Positions 25,043 to 32,934 of a stretch of DNA of 42,885 nucleotides are shown here, piece by piece. Under the pieces are notes generated by a model that worked only from the letters and a program-made list of their open reading frames with translations, did no database searches and was not told the origin of the DNA. A program made the translations under genes and the position numbers. Source of the DNA: Bacillota bacterium (GTDB lineage: Bacteria; Bacillota; UBA4882; UBA8346); contig JAEVYU010000080.1 in NCBI GenBank assembly GCA_023392595.1, positions 1 through 42,885 on the forward strand, read 5' to 3'. How positions within the stretch are numbered: position 1 is the first letter of the stretch; every line of letters begins with the position of its first letter.

Positions 25043-25067
25043 ATTTGGTTACCATTGGGTAAATCGG

Positions 25068-25096
25068 TTGATTTTTGGTAAGGAAATGAATATAAT
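25068..25096 (+). promoter_or_regulatory. Promoter of the first zinc-ribbon microprotein gene
   Basis: TTGATT (25068-25073) and TATAAT (25091-25096) are 17 bases apart. The predicted start near 25103 places the following hairpin at the very 5' end of the mRNA. Confidence 0.7.
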
Positions 25097-25106
25097 GAAA
25101 TTGTCA

Positions 25107-25147
25107 GCGGGACAGAAAATAAAAAGCAGGGACAAAAAATGACCCGC
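25107..25147 (+). promoter_or_regulatory. 5' leader hairpin, first copy
   Basis: GCGGG (25107-25111) pairs with CCCGC (25143-25147) just upstream of the GGAGGTG binding site. The same stem recurs before the second copy, where it is six pairs long (25431-25436 with 25467-25472). Conservation of the stem while the loop drifts suggests an RNA role such as mRNA stabilisation or control of ribosome access. Confidence 0.5.
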
Positions 25148-25172
25148 CAAATTATATGGAGGTGTATTAAAT

Positions 25173-25322
25173 ATGAAATGTCCAGATTGTCATGAGGAAA
25201 TTCATTTTCACAAGGAGTATTGTCCACATTGCAGCGCTTCCTTATTTGGAAGAAACAGGAACTCGGAGAAGAAGTCAAAAGAAGGCGCCAAAAGTATTTG
25301 GTCGATTGTGGGAATTGTTTAA
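25173..25322 (+). CDS. Zinc-ribbon-like microprotein, copy 1 (49 aa)
   Basis: The peptide begins MKCPDCHEEI and contains two CxxC knuckles (Cys3/Cys6 and Cys17/Cys20, the second as YCPHC), the layout of a small zinc ribbon. A Lys/Ser-rich stretch follows and it ends in a short hydrophobic tail (SIWSIVGIV). GGAGGTG lies about 10 bases before the ATG, and the gene has its own promoter. The paralogue at 25495 keeps all four cysteines and the hydrophobic end. Function is unknown. The tail could be a weak membrane contact or a truncated helix; a longer form may once have existed, since zinc ribbons often precede a membrane helix. Confidence 0.75.
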   Translation: MKCPDCHEEIHFHKEYCPHCSASLFGRNRNSEKKSKEGAKSIWSIVGIV

Positions 25323-25392
25323 TCGGATTATAGTAAGCGCGAGTTCGAACATTGAAAACACATTGAAATTTGGTTACTTTTTGGTAAATGTG

Positions 25393-25421
25393 TTGATTTT
25401 TGGAAATCAAAACAATATAAT
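25393..25421 (+). promoter_or_regulatory. Promoter of the second zinc-ribbon microprotein gene
   Basis: TTGATT (25393-25398) and TATAAT (25416-25421) are again 17 bases apart, as in the first copy. The hexamers are identical in the two copies while the spacer sequence differs. Confidence 0.7.
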
Positions 25422-25494
25422 AAATAAAGCAGCGGGACAAAAAAATAACATAGGGACGAAATTTAGCCCGCTAAAATTTGGAGGTGTATGAATT

Positions 25495-25647
25495 ATGAAA
25501 TGTCCGGATTGTCATGAAGAGATTCAGTTTCACAAGGAGTATTGCCCACACTGTAGTGCGGCGTTGTTTGGAAGAAGCAAACGTAGAGTGGAACAGAATT
25601 TGAAGGATGGTTTTAAAAATGGCTGGTTAGTTGCGGGGATTATTTAA
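25495..25647 (+). CDS. Zinc-ribbon-like microprotein, copy 2 (50 aa)
   Basis: It is a paralogue of the peptide at 25173: MKCPDCHEEIQFHKEYCPHC differs from copy 1 at one residue in the first 20, and SA.LFGR follows in both. The rest diverges (RVEQNLKDGFKNGWLVAGII) but keeps a basic stretch and a hydrophobic end. GGAGGTG precedes the ATG by 8 bases. The gene's last codons form the left arm of its own terminator. It is the nearest gene upstream of the hydrogenase operon, but it is separated from it by that terminator and a new promoter. Confidence 0.75.
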   Translation: MKCPDCHEEIQFHKEYCPHCSAALFGRSKRRVEQNLKDGFKNGWLVAGII

Positions 25648-25670
25648 ATAAGCTCCCGCAATTTTTTTTT
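25631..25670 (+). terminator. Terminator of the microprotein module
   Basis: TTGCGGGGATTATTT pairs with AAATAAGCTCCCGCAA with small bulges, followed by nine or more T. It overlaps the stop codon of copy 2. Copy 1 has no such terminator, so its transcript may run into copy 2. Confidence 0.85.
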
Positions 25671-25846
25671 GCCTTGATGGAAGTATGTGCAATTATTTTT
25701 ATAGAATGTTATTTTTGGCACGAAGATGTTAATTTTCGTTTACAACTTATTCATATTTAAAGGTAAAACAAATTTGAATACCGAAAGAAATAAGGTAAAT
25801 TTCTTTTACAATATAAAGTAAAAAAAGTTAAATTGATGACTTATGC

Positions 25847-25874
25847 TTGACAGCATCAAAAAAGATAGTAAAAT
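25847..25874 (+). promoter_or_regulatory. Probable promoter of the hydrogenase operon
   Basis: TTGACA at 25847-25852 and TAAAAT at 25869-25874 are 16 bases apart, giving a start near 25881 and a leader of about 167 bases. I see no convincing match to the Rex palindrome around it. Confidence 0.6.
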
Positions 25875-25905
25875 GAATTTGGATATAATTCTACTATTAT
25901 TATAT

Positions 25906-25946
25906 CAGTGGGATCATAATCAATGGATAGAAAAATCCCATTGATT
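25906..25946 (+). promoter_or_regulatory. Mutually exclusive stems in the hydrogenase mRNA leader
   Basis: CAGTGGGAT (25906-25914) can pair with ATCCCATTG (25935-25943) with one G-U pair, and AATCAATGG (25918-25926) can pair perfectly with CCATTGATT (25938-25946). The right-hand arms overlap, so only one stem can form. This looks like a possible RNA switch, though no T-run follows either stem. Confidence 0.4.
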
Positions 25947-26047
25947 TGATTTTGTCTTTCATGGACTTTTTTGTATTTAAGAATTGAAGCTAAATTATTG
26001 GAAATGATGATAGGAAGGCAAAAATCAATTCCAAGCGAGGGAAAATT

Positions 26048-27469
26048 ATGGAAAAAATGATTTTGTTTGCCATTTTGTTGCCGATTGTTGGTGCTTTTAT
26101 CATACCGATAATCGGTCATTTTTCGGTCAAAATTAGAAACCTAGCGGCTATTTTATTTGTTAGCATTTCTTTTTTGGCATCTGCTTCTTTGATAGCCCCG
26201 ATTTTATCGGGAACGACGCCGACTTTCTCCGCTAAATGGGTACTCGGCCTTGATCCGATTTTTACTTCGGATGCCTTAGGAGTTTTTATGGCGCTGGCCT
26301 CTTCGTTTTTAGGAATTATCATTATCTTGTATTCATTTGGTTATATCCGGCATGATAAAAATCAAAATGAATACTACATGATGGTTGTTTTATTTTTAGG
26401 GGCTATGACCGGACTTGTTTATTCGCAGAATTTGATTTTTATCTATCTGTTTTGGGAGATTGCGGCAATATGCTGTTGGAGATTGATTGGGTTTTACCGG
26501 GAACGCGACATTGTGTTACGCGCCGATAAAGCCTTTTTGATAACGGTTTTTGGCGCTTTGGCAATGTTGATGGGTTTTGTGATTTTATACAACAGTTACG
26601 GGAGTTTTGATTTGCGGGTGATGCACGGGAAGTTGGCCCCGGATTTGGCGGTCCTCCTTATTATGTGCGGTATCTTTTCTAAATCGGCCACCTTACCATT
26701 CCATTCCTGGCTTCCGGATGCCGGAGTTGCTCCTTCTCCGGTTACTGCGTTGCTTCATGCGGCAGTTTTGGTCAAAATCGGCGTTTTTGCTTTCGCTCGT
26801 ATATTTGTCGGAGGCCTCGCCCTCTCGGGAATGTGGAATGAAATATTGCCGATTGTCATTGCAATAAGCGCCATTGTCGCAGGTGGGGCGGCGCTGGTTG
26901 AAACGGATATTAAAAGAATTATTGCCTATTCAACAGTGAGCCAATTGGCATTCATCTTTCTCGGACTCTTTATGCATAACCCTTTAGCTGTCGGGGGCGC
27001 GTTGCTTTTTATTTTGATGCACGGAATAGCCAAAGGCGGGTTATTTCTTTGCGCCGGCATCATCGAACATAATACCCATACGAAAGATATTCGGAAAATG
27101 GGGGGCTTGCTCCAAACCATGCCGATTACAGCGATTTCCTTTGCCTTTTGCGCGTTGTCGGTGATGGGGATTCCGCCATTTGGAGGCTTCTTTAGTAAAC
27201 ATATGGTGATATCGGGCGCGATTGAAGAAGGAAATTTGTGGTTAGCGGCAGCATTTATATTAGGAGCTTTTCTTACCATATTATATTTATTAAGATTGTT
27301 CATCATCGTGTTTATGGGAGAGTTGAAAATCCCCGCCAAGGAAGGCTCTCAAACCATGCTTTTCGCAGTTGCTTTATTAGCGGGTTTGTCCCTTATAAGC
27401 GGGTTTCTGGTGCATTATCCCAGTGAATTTATACAAATTGCCTTGCGGCAGATGATGGGGAGTTTATAA
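26048..27469 (+). CDS. Group 4 [NiFe]-hydrogenase antiporter-like membrane subunit (first of three)
   Basis: This 473-residue, very hydrophobic protein has about 14 membrane helices and belongs to the proton-conducting NuoL/M/N-MrpA/D superfamily. The conserved segment SKSATLPFHSWLPDAGVAPSPVTALLHAA carries the family's Lys on helix 7, and ETDIKRIIAYSTVSQL follows. These subunits are thought to move H+ or Na+ during electron transfer. Several related subunits in one operon are typical of complex I and of large group 4 hydrogenases. The start follows GAGGG. The stop overlaps the next start by one base (TAATG), so translation is coupled. Confidence 0.9.
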   Translation: MEKMILFAILLPIVGAFIIPIIGHFSVKIRNLAAILFVSISFLASASLIAPILSGTTPTFSAKWVLGLDPIFTSDALGVFMALASSFLGIIIILYSFGYIRHDKNQNEYYMMVVLFLGAMTGLVYSQNLIFIYLFWEIAAICCWRLIGFYRERDIVLRADKAFLITVFGALAMLMGFVILYNSYGSFDLRVMHGKLAPDLAVLLIMCGIFSKSATLPFHSWLPDAGVAPSPVTALLHAAVLVKIGVFAFARIFVGGLALSGMWNEILPIVIAISAIVAGGAALVETDIKRIIAYSTVSQLAFIFLGLFMHNPLAVGGALLFILMHGIAKGGLFLCAGIIEHNTHTKDIRKMGGLLQTMPITAISFAFCALSVMGIPPFGGFFSKHMVISGAIEEGNLWLAAAFILGAFLTILYLLRLFIIVFMGELKIPAKEGSQTMLFAVALLAGLSLISGFLVHYPSEFIQIALRQMMGSL

Positions 27470-29307
27470 TGAGTATTTTACTATTATTAATTCTTATTCC
27501 GGCACTTTACGGCGCCATATTGCTAGCTTTCCCGGCCAAGGTCAAAAGTTTCTGGGAAGTTATCAATGTCGCGGTTTCAGCTTTTATGGTTTACCTGACG
27601 ATTTTGATTTGGGGCCCGCCCCAGCCGATTAGCTTTATAAGGCCATTTGCCGGGTTCGGGATGGATTTTCAATTAAGGTTTGGCCAATTTAATCAACTCG
27701 TAATCATTGCGATAACCGGGGCGGTTTTTTTGACGGTTTTATATTCCTTCACTTTTATGTTAAAACACCCCCGCAATAACCAATTTTACGGTTTTCTCTT
27801 TTTGACGGAAGCTATGGCAATTGGCGCCGCCTTGGCCAATAATTTGATTATGATGCTTTTCTTCTGGGAAGCTCTATTGATTACTTTGTTTGCCATGATT
27901 AATTCGGGAAGCGAAGGTTCATATCGAACAGCTGTTAAGGCTTTTGTTATTGTAGGATTAGCTGATCTTTGCTTGATGTTTGGAATCGGTATCATTGAAG
28001 CGCAAGCTAAAACGACGGTAATGACGGATATCCATTTGGATACGACAGGGGTTGGCGCTGTTGCTTTTGTATTGATGTTTATTGGTGCAATCGCTAAAGC
28101 AGGAGCTATTCCTTTTCACACATGGCTCCCGGATGCCGCGAAAGACGCTCCAATACCTTTCATGGCGATTTTGCCGGCAGCTCTGGGAAAGCTGTTGGGC
28201 ATTTATTTAGCAACCCGAATCGTTTTGGAGTTTTTTACAGTTTCTTTGGGAATGAGACTTTTGGTGATGTCCGTCGGAGCAATTACGATCGTTTTTGCTG
28301 TGATGATGGCGTTTATTCAAACCGACTTTAAACGATCGCTTTCATATTGTACAATCAGTCAAGTCGGATATATGCTTCTGGGAATCGGTACGGGTATCCC
28401 GGTTGCGATTGCCGGCGGTATTTTTCAAATGATAAACCAAGTCATTTGTGAATGTTGTTTGGTGTTCGTTGGTGGCTCATTGGAAAAGCAAACGGGTACA
28501 ACTGACTTAAGAAAATTAGGCGGTCTTTGGAAGGTTATGCCGCTTACATTTATCTGCTTTGCTATAGCTGGGGCTGCTGTCTCCGGGATTCCGCTTTTTG
28601 GCGGTTTTATTTCGAAACAAATGATTTTTGACGGAATCTTACAAACGAATTATCGAATTTTTTTCTTGGCGGCAATCTTAGGGACGCTTTTCACTGCGGC
28701 TACATTCTTGAAATTGGGACATGCGATATTTTTTGGAAAAACAGTTTCAGACCCAAATGAGACCCAAGAAGCTCATTGGAGTATGATAACTCCCATGGCT
28801 CTCTTAGCTGCCGCTACAATATTTTTTGGCGTTTATCCCAGTTTTCCTTTTGATTATTTACTTAAGCCCCATTTAGGAGAGGGCTTACGCAGCGATGTTA
28901 TTAATATTCATTATGTTTTTAGCTTGAATCAATTGGTGTTGTTTACTTTATTCACTTTACTGATTGCCATTATCAACCATGCCATTGGAGTCCGGCTGAG
29001 CGGCAGCGGTGTTGGCTCATCAGATCATTTCAGGATGGCGCCGGGTTTTAAGTATTTTTATCATTGGGCCGAACGTCAAATATTTGACCCTTATGTTCAA
29101 GGCAAAACAATTGGACGATATGCTGCCCTCGGGCTTTACTGGATTGACCGGGGAATCAATTGGGTCTATCAAATACTAATCCCGACTGCAGCCGGTTTTA
29201 TTTCAGAAGCCCGTCGCTTCCATAATGGAGTCTATGGCAATTATTTGGCTTGGTCTTTAGGGGGTTTTTTGTGCTTGCTTGTTTATTTTATGTGTTTTTT
29301 TAAATAG
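27469..29307 (+). CDS. Group 4 [NiFe]-hydrogenase antiporter-like membrane subunit (NuoL-like)
   Basis: This 612-residue subunit is the longest of the three antiporter-like proteins. The core has IAKAGAIPFHTWLPDAAKDAPIPFMAILPAA and QTDFKRSLSYCTISQVGYM, as in NuoL/MrpA. After the usual 14 helices the C-terminus continues with about 100 residues (DHFRMAPGFKYFYHWAERQ onward) ending in a final membrane helix. This resembles the lateral arm of NuoL that ties the pump modules together. Note KDAPIPFMAIL where most relatives have a EGPTPVSALIHAA-type sequence, so the channel entrance differs. It starts one base before the upstream stop ends. Confidence 0.9.
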   Translation: MSILLLLILIPALYGAILLAFPAKVKSFWEVINVAVSAFMVYLTILIWGPPQPISFIRPFAGFGMDFQLRFGQFNQLVIIAITGAVFLTVLYSFTFMLKHPRNNQFYGFLFLTEAMAIGAALANNLIMMLFFWEALLITLFAMINSGSEGSYRTAVKAFVIVGLADLCLMFGIGIIEAQAKTTVMTDIHLDTTGVGAVAFVLMFIGAIAKAGAIPFHTWLPDAAKDAPIPFMAILPAALGKLLGIYLATRIVLEFFTVSLGMRLLVMSVGAITIVFAVMMAFIQTDFKRSLSYCTISQVGYMLLGIGTGIPVAIAGGIFQMINQVICECCLVFVGGSLEKQTGTTDLRKLGGLWKVMPLTFICFAIAGAAVSGIPLFGGFISKQMIFDGILQTNYRIFFLAAILGTLFTAATFLKLGHAIFFGKTVSDPNETQEAHWSMITPMALLAAATIFFGVYPSFPFDYLLKPHLGEGLRSDVINIHYVFSLNQLVLFTLFTLLIAIINHAIGVRLSGSGVGSSDHFRMAPGFKYFYHWAERQIFDPYVQGKTIGRYAALGLYWIDRGINWVYQILIPTAAGFISEARRFHNGVYGNYLAWSLGGFLCLLVYFMCFFK

Positions 29308-29391
29308 TTAAGCCACCCGGTCGCTGAAGATACGGAAAAGCTCCAGCCGGGGATGGTTAAAAAATCGTTGAACGCTATAGGGGGAAGAGCC

Positions 29392-30837
29392 GTGCTTTTA
29401 GCATTTATACTTGTGCCTTTATTGGGCGCAGCAATTATGCCGATAATACGAAAAATATGGGCCAAAGCTTCGACTTGGATTACGACTCTGGTTAGCTTTT
29501 ACCTGGTAGTAATGACAGGATGGATCGCTTTTCATAATTTGGTGAGCCATCAAAAGTTAATGCTTACCGAGTGGCTTTTAGGGCAAAAACTTGCCTTAAC
29601 CGTGGATGGCTTATCATTAATTGCCCTGGCGGCGATCGGATTGGTGGCTTTGGTGACAGCCATATATTCGGCTGGTTTTAATTTGCACCCGGACCGGCGG
29701 CCCGGTTACAATGCGTTACTTCTTTTGATTGTCACCGGCATGAACGGTCTGGTTATGGCGACCGACCTTTTTTCCCTTTATGTGTTCCTCGAAATTGTCT
29801 CGATTACCGCATATATTTTAATCGCATATCAAAACGATATCGAAGGCCTTGAGGGTTCGTTTAAATACATGATGCTTTCCGCTGCGGCAACTGTTTTTCT
29901 GCTATTGGGAACAGCACTTTTATTTGCAATGACTGGTAGTGTTTCCTTTAGCGAGGTCGCTGCAGGAGTGAAATCCGGTAATTTATTCATTCAGTTGGGA
30001 TTTGCCTTTGTGGTTTTCGCATTCTTGGTTAAAGCAGGTATGATACCATTTCATGCATGGCTTCCGGATGCTTACACAGCAGCTTCGTCTCCGGTATCGA
30101 TTCTCCTGGCCGGTATTGTGACGAAAATTTGTGGTGTCTATACTTTGATGCGGGTTGTTTTGGCGGTTTTCGGGTTTTCAAATCCATTTTCGGCGATGTT
30201 ATTATTTACCGGGGCTATTTCGGTAGTATTGGGCGCCTTCCTGGCTTTGGGTCAAAAAAATTTCAAACGGATGTTGGCTTTTTCGAGTATCAGTCAAATT
30301 GGATATATGATGATGGGGTTTGCCACAGGCTCTCCTCTGGGAATGATCGGAGCCGCATTCCACTTCTTTAATCACGCTGTGTTTAAATCGTTATTGTTTA
30401 TCAACGCCGGCGCAGTGGAAGAGGCTACCGGTACTCGCAATTTTGATGAACTTGGCGGGTTAGCCGGTAAAATGCCAGTTACAGGCGTAACCTCGGTTAT
30501 CGGTTTACTTTCCACTGCAGGGATACCACCACTAGCCGGATTTTGGAGTAAATTAATTATCATTATCGCCCTTTGGCAGGGTGGTTATCATTCATACGCG
30601 CTGATAGCGGTTTTTGCCAGTATTGTTACTCTCGGATACTTGCTGTCTCTTCAACGTAGCGTATTTTTTGGAAAAGTCAAGCAAGGGTTGGAAGATGTAC
30701 ATGAGGTAGCGCCGGTTTTATACTGGCCTGCTATTATTATGGCTTTTATCACTGTTGGTTGCGGAATCTTTTTCTGGTTTATAATCCCTAAACTGATCCT
30801 ACCGGTTAACTCATTGTTAGGATTGATGTTTAAGTAA
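29392..30837 (+). CDS. Group 4 [NiFe]-hydrogenase antiporter-like membrane subunit (NuoN/MrpD-like)
   Basis: The protein has about 481 residues and 14 helices. VKAGMIPFHAWLPDAYTAASSPVSILLAG and QKNFKRMLAFSSISQIGYM are the proton-channel signatures, closest in feel to NuoN and MrpD. I place the start at GTG 29392, because AGGGGG lies 7 bases before it and the protein then begins LLAFILVPLLGA as relatives do. An ATG at 29353 has its G-run directly adjacent and would add 13 unrelated residues. It is the third pump-like subunit of the operon, and the next gene starts 13 bases after its stop. Confidence 0.88.
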   Translation: MLLAFILVPLLGAAIMPIIRKIWAKASTWITTLVSFYLVVMTGWIAFHNLVSHQKLMLTEWLLGQKLALTVDGLSLIALAAIGLVALVTAIYSAGFNLHPDRRPGYNALLLLIVTGMNGLVMATDLFSLYVFLEIVSITAYILIAYQNDIEGLEGSFKYMMLSAAATVFLLLGTALLFAMTGSVSFSEVAAGVKSGNLFIQLGFAFVVFAFLVKAGMIPFHAWLPDAYTAASSPVSILLAGIVTKICGVYTLMRVVLAVFGFSNPFSAMLLFTGAISVVLGAFLALGQKNFKRMLAFSSISQIGYMMMGFATGSPLGMIGAAFHFFNHAVFKSLLFINAGAVEEATGTRNFDELGGLAGKMPVTGVTSVIGLLSTAGIPPLAGFWSKLIIIIALWQGGYHSYALIAVFASIVTLGYLLSLQRSVFFGKVKQGLEDVHEVAPVLYWPAIIMAFITVGCGIFFWFIIPKLILPVNSLLGLMFK

Positions 30838-30850
30838 CGGAGGTGTGGTC

Positions 30851-31351
30851 ATGGAATTTCATATCTTCATTTTGATCTTCCTTTTTTTGATTCCAGCGGT
30901 ACTTGCAGCTATAAGTAGGTCTTTATTGCGGTCTGTTATCGCTTTGTTGGTTTGCAGTGTGGGTTTGACTTTGCTTTTCTTTAATTTAAGTGCCCCGCTG
31001 GCCGGCGTATTTGAATTATCTGTGTGCGCAGGATTGATATCGGTATTGTTTATTAATATTATTAGTTTGACACGACCGGTTACCGGCGAGGAAGAGTTAT
31101 CCAAGATCAAAAATCACTATCAAAGATTTCTGGGTTTGCCCTTGCTTATTGTTATTCTGGGAATCATCCTTTGGGTGAATCAAGATTCCTTGTTTGGGGG
31201 TTTGGTGATTCAAAAGGCTACCGAAAATGCCACTGTGGGAGAAATTCTCTGGGGAATGCGCGGTCTGGATTTAATTGGCCAGGTGGTTATTTTACTAGTG
31301 GGTGTTTATGGGATTGTAGTCCTATTTAGACGGGGGAAATCCAATGAATAA
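30851..31351 (+). CDS. Hydrogenase membrane subunit, NuoJ-like
   Basis: This 166-residue protein has about five membrane helices. The third-helix region AVFELSVCAGLISVLFINII matches the NuoJ/MbhD-like pattern around its conserved Glu (FELSVCAG). In complex I, NuoJ has the pi-bulge helix that links redox chemistry to pumping. GGAGGTG gives a 5-6 base spacer to the ATG at 30851; a GTG at 30845 falls within the site. It overlaps the next gene by 8 bases, which implies coupled translation. Confidence 0.82.
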   Translation: MEFHIFILIFLFLIPAVLAAISRSLLRSVIALLVCSVGLTLLFFNLSAPLAGVFELSVCAGLISVLFINIISLTRPVTGEEELSKIKNHYQRFLGLPLLIVILGIILWVNQDSLFGGLVIQKATENATVGEILWGMRGLDLIGQVVILLVGVYGIVVLFRRGKSNE

Positions 31352-31652
31352 TTATTTTGGGATAGATTTCATCGCGGTCATTCTAGTCATTTGCATTGGA
31401 CTCTATACTTTACTCCTGGCCAAGAATATGATTCGGATGCTGATTGGTTTTGAATTAATGACCAAAGGAGTAACTTTGGCTTTTATCAGTGCCGGAAATG
31501 CGAATGGCAAGATCGCATTAAGCCAGACCTTGGTAATTACGATGATTGTCGTTGAGGTTGTATCAATAGCCATTGCTCTGGCTATAGTAATGTTGATTCA
31601 AAAGAAGAACCATTCGTTGAATATTCGTAAGTTGACCAATTTGAAGGGGTGA
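31344..31652 (+). CDS. Hydrogenase membrane subunit, NuoK/MrpC-like
   Basis: This 102-residue protein has three membrane helices and the NuoK/MrpC/HyfE pattern: LLLAKNMIRMLIGFELMTKGVTLAFI, in which the buried Glu of the second helix (GFELM) is the conserved proton-path residue. QTLVITMIVVEVVSIAIALAI follows as the third helix with a second Glu. It starts within the end of the NuoJ-like gene after GGGGG and is followed after 4 bases by the NuoA-like gene. Confidence 0.88.
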   Translation: MNNYFGIDFIAVILVICIGLYTLLLAKNMIRMLIGFELMTKGVTLAFISAGNANGKIALSQTLVITMIVVEVVSIAIALAIVMLIQKKNHSLNIRKLTNLKG

Positions 31653-31656
31653 GAGA

Positions 31657-31986
31657 ATGGAAGAGGCAAAATTATTATTATCCCCACCGGTGGCATTCGC
31701 ACTTTTTTTGTTCATTGGAGGATTACTTTATTTATTTGGTTATTTACTCGCGGAAAAAGGGAGTCAAAGTCAACATAAAAAGAGCCCTTATGCTTGCGGG
31801 GAAAATGTTCCGGCAGTAAAGATTCAACCGGATTATTCATTATTTTTTCCTTTTGCCATCTTTTTTACCATCGTTCATGTGACGGCATTGATCATGGCTA
31901 CATTGCCGGTTGGTAATATGGCTTTGATGGGCATATTATATTTGGCTGGAATATCGATTTCTCTTTATACCCTGGTCGTGAGGTGA
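31657..31986 (+). CDS. Hydrogenase membrane subunit, NuoA-like
   Basis: This 109-residue protein has three membrane helices. After the first helix comes a cytoplasmic loop with SPYACGENVPA (about 43-53), equivalent to the PFECG loop of NuoA that lies at the quinone or redox cavity of complex I, including its cysteine. NuoA-type subunits are usual in complex I and F420H2 dehydrogenases but not in the best-known group 4 hydrogenases (Ech, Hyc, Mbh), which makes its place here noteworthy. The binding site is GGGGTGAGAG. It overlaps the small-subunit region, with its TGA just before the ATG at 31992. Confidence 0.8.
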   Translation: MEEAKLLLSPPVAFALFLFIGGLLYLFGYLLAEKGSQSQHKKSPYACGENVPAVKIQPDYSLFFPFAIFFTIVHVTALIMATLPVGNMALMGILYLAGISISLYTLVVR

Positions 31987-31991
31987 CAAAT

Positions 31992-32474
31992 ATGCTAAAG
32001 AAACTCGTTAAATGGGCCCGGGTGAAATCTCCGTGGGTGCTTCATTTCAATACCGGAGCCTGTAATGCTTGCGACATTGAAATTCTTGCGGCCTTAACTC
32101 CGCGATATGATATTGAGCGTTTTGGGGTTCAACTCAAAGCAACCCCACGTCATGCCGACATCATATTATGTTCGGGTCCGGTGACCAAACAAATCAAAGA
32201 TCGTTTAATCAGGATATATGAGCAAATGCCCGAACCGAAATTTATCGTCGCCGTAGGAACGTGCGCTTGTTCGGGAGGGGTTTTTGAAGGATGCTATAAT
32301 GTTGAAGGCGGCATCGATTCCACGGTTCCGGTAGCCGCTTATATCCCCGGTTGTCCCGCCAGCCCGGAAGCAATAATTGACGGGGTCGTCAAGCTACTGG
32401 AGCGGATCGACAAGCCGGAGCAGTTTGAAGAGGCACGGCCAATTCTTGTTGGAGAGGGTGAACCTAATGAATAA
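31992..32474 (+). CDS. Group 4 [NiFe]-hydrogenase small subunit, NuoB-like
   Basis: This 160-residue protein matches NuoB/EchC/HycG. The proximal [4Fe-4S] cluster ligands are Cys24 and Cys27 (GACNACDIE), Cys91 (GTCACSGG) and Cys121 (PGCPASPE). It passes electrons from the ferredoxin-like subunit to the nickel site of the large subunit. GAGGTGA gives a 6-7 base spacer to the ATG at 31992; a GTG at 31983 would overlap the previous stop and lacks spacing. Its stop overlaps the start of the NuoC-like gene by 8 bases. Confidence 0.93.
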   Translation: MLKKLVKWARVKSPWVLHFNTGACNACDIEILAALTPRYDIERFGVQLKATPRHADIILCSGPVTKQIKDRLIRIYEQMPEPKFIVAVGTCACSGGVFEGCYNVEGGIDSTVPVAAYIPGCPASPEAIIDGVVKLLERIDKPEQFEEARPILVGEGEPNE

Positions 32475-32934
32475 CCAAGAGTTAGTAGCCTTTTTAGGAA
32501 CCAAGTTTTCCGGAAAGCTGACCAATATAACGACATCGCGGGAAAAAAGAATTTTTGCCGAGGTCGCAACCGCTGATTTGGTGAATGTTATGCAAACTTT
32601 GAAAGATTCCGGCATTGATTTTTTGGGTACCGTTACCGGATTGGATTTGAGTGATAAATTTGAAGTAATTTATCACCTTTATAGTGATGAAGGAATTGTG
32701 TTGAATCTAAAAACCTTTACCGACCGGAATAATCCTAAAGTTCCCACGGTTACTACTGTTTTCGCGGGCGCTTTTTTATACGAGCGTGAATTGATGGACT
32801 TATTGGGTATTGATGTTGAAGGGACACCGCCGCATCGCAGATATCCTTTGCCGGATGATTGGCCGGCAGGTCAATTTCCTTTGCGGAAAGACTGGAAAGG
32901 GCTTCCTTCGGAAGATGAGGTGAATAAGGTATGA
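32467..32934 (+). CDS. Hydrogenase subunit, NuoC-like (30 kDa domain)
   Basis: This 155-residue protein belongs to the complex I 30 kDa family. The signature appears as ERELMDLLGIDVEGTPPHRRYPLPDDW followed by PLRKDW, equivalent to ERE.YD.FGI.F.GHP..RR...P.DW in NuoC/HycE. It packs against the large and small subunits and helps assembly. It is a separate gene, not fused to the large subunit as in HycE. The ATG at 32467 follows GGAGAGGGTG. The next gene overlaps it by 4 bases (ATGA). Confidence 0.92.
   Translation: MNNQELVAFLGTKFSGKLTNITTSREKRIFAEVATADLVNVMQTLKDSGIDFLGTVTGLDLSDKFEVIYHLYSDEGIVLNLKTFTDRNNPKVPTVTTVFAGAFLYERELMDLLGIDVEGTPPHRRYPLPDDWPAGQFPLRKDWKGLPSEDEVNKV

Larger units (their letters stand above)
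25043..25647 (+). repeat. Tandem duplication of a microprotein gene with its promoter and leader
   Basis: Two units of about 280 bp start at about 25043 and 25368. In order each has ATTTGGTTAC, GGTAAAT, a promoter TTGATT-17-TATAAT, a GCGGG/CCCGC hairpin enclosing AGGGAC, the ribosome binding site GGAGGTGTAT, and an ORF beginning with the same eight codons at the protein level. Copies have diverged at many bases outside these elements, so the duplication is not recent and the shared parts appear to be under selection. Confidence 0.85.
25671..26047. other. Promoter and leader region of the hydrogenase operon
   Basis: These 377 bases are AT-rich and hold no gene. The elements seen are a promoter at 25847-25874 and overlapping inverted repeats at 25906-25946, both listed separately. 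The ribosome binding site of the first hydrogenase gene (GAGGG) lies at about 26037-26041. Confidence 0.6.

Noticed and set aside
25793..25812. Possible Rex box upstream of the hydrogenase promoter
   Set aside because: On the minus strand TTGTAAA is followed five bases later by TTTACCT, which matches only part of the second half-site. The spacing is also wrong, so it is too weak to call.
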